Source: CAWBOY01 sp963790585
Lineage (GTDB): Bacteria > Planctomycetota > Planctomycetia > Gemmatales > Gemmataceae
NCBI GenBank assembly: GCA_963790585.1
Contig: CAWBOY010000002.1
Location: 1-64,000, forward strand
Direction: 5' to 3'
Length of the DNA stretch: 64,000 bases
Part shown: positions 63,880 to 64,000 of the stretch, piece after piece
Layout of the letters: each line of letters opens with the position of its first letter
How positions within the stretch are numbered: the stretch's first letter is position 1
Program-made: the position numbers and the translations under genes
Notes under the pieces: generated by a model
What the model saw: only the letters and a program-made list of their open reading frames with translations
Database searches by the model: none
Told to the model about the DNA's origin: nothing

Positions 63880-64000
63880 ATGTTGCGCCGAATGCTGCTC
63901 GCCATTGTGGTTTTGACCCCTCCAATGTTTTTCCTATCATTGGTGCAGGCGGATAACTGCCCCTACGAGAGAGCGAAGAATGTTTACTGTACCAAGGAGC
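63880..64000 (+). CDS. Start of a small secreted protein (partial)
   Basis: The ATG at 63880 follows AAGGAG (63868-63873) and encodes a signal peptide (MLLAIVVLTPPMFFLSLVQA) then DNCPYERAKNVYCTKE before the window ends. Cysteines in the mature part suggest an exported disulfide protein. No family can be assigned from 40 residues. An in-frame ATG at 63874 is possible but too close to the Shine-Dalgarno. Confidence 0.6.
   Translation, partial: MLRRMLLAIVVLTPPMFFLSLVQADNCPYERAKNVYCTKE

Overview
The window looks like chromosome of a planctomycete, most probably Gemmataceae-like. The grounds are a DUF1501 protein, a membrane-bound-dehydrogenase-type protein ending in a PVC-type haem (CxxCH) domain, a large sortilin/BNR-repeat protein, a formylglycine-generating-enzyme remnant, very large multi-HAMP and multi-PAS kinases, moderately high GC, and a 23S-5S rRNA unit with no 16S in front of it. 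The lineage call is inference from gene content; no search was run.

Layout. 1-9.6 kb is an accessory region: an ISKra4-type element, a minus-strand polysaccharide (O-antigen-like) export and modification operon (permease, ATPase, separate Wzt-C-like domain, hexapeptide acyltransferase, FkbM methyltransferase), an IS3-family element inserted just upstream of the permease start, and an FGE pseudogene cut by an IS5-family element. 9.7-14.4 kb encodes a multi-PAS hybrid kinase followed by a response-regulator/PP2C phosphatase. 14.6-17.6 kb carries tRNA-Gln and an outer-membrane cluster (OmpH/Skp, LpxC, a Gfo/Idh oxidoreductase). 18-21.3 kb is the BNR-repeat protein. 21.4-26.4 kb is a patchwork of intergenic repeats, a leaderless-looking ArsR/SRPBCC pair, a REP-associated transposase with its two REPs, small unknowns and an SDR. 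26.8-36.1 kb holds a 2385-residue kinase with 14 exact-length HAMP repeats and a second hybrid kinase. 36.4-44.7 kb contains an E2-like acyltransferase, an hpf-ptsN-ptsH-ptsI regulatory PTS cluster, a DUF2344 protein and RNase E/G. 44.7-52.9 kb contains DinB, a GPx-like protein, secreted proteins, the PVC-haem protein, a sugar-phosphate isomerase and DUF1501. 53.4-56.6 kb is 23S and 5S rRNA. 56.6-64 kb contains a prenyltransferase-repeat protein, cupin and alcohol dehydrogenase, a membrane protein, a UxaA/GarD dehydratase, MauE/thioredoxin, DUF1573 and the start of a secreted protein.

One feature affects the whole annotation. About twenty reading-frame breaks interrupt genes that otherwise look well conserved, including lpxC and ptsI, and at least fifteen of them lie on or within a few bases of the tetranucleotide GCGC. 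They run in both directions (+1 and -1). This looks more like systematic sequence error at a particular (perhaps methylated) motif than gene decay, though decay is credible for the FGE fragment and the export operon. Broken genes are therefore annotated here as single composite genes, with the break position given.

The most interesting biological items are the IS3-type transposase fused to a DnaG-like zinc-binding domain, the exact-period HAMP array with internal segmental duplication, the RNase E/G whose S1 domain is split by about 410 disordered residues, the RAYT/REP unit, the leaderless ArsR promoter-operator, and several families of intergenic hairpin repeats.
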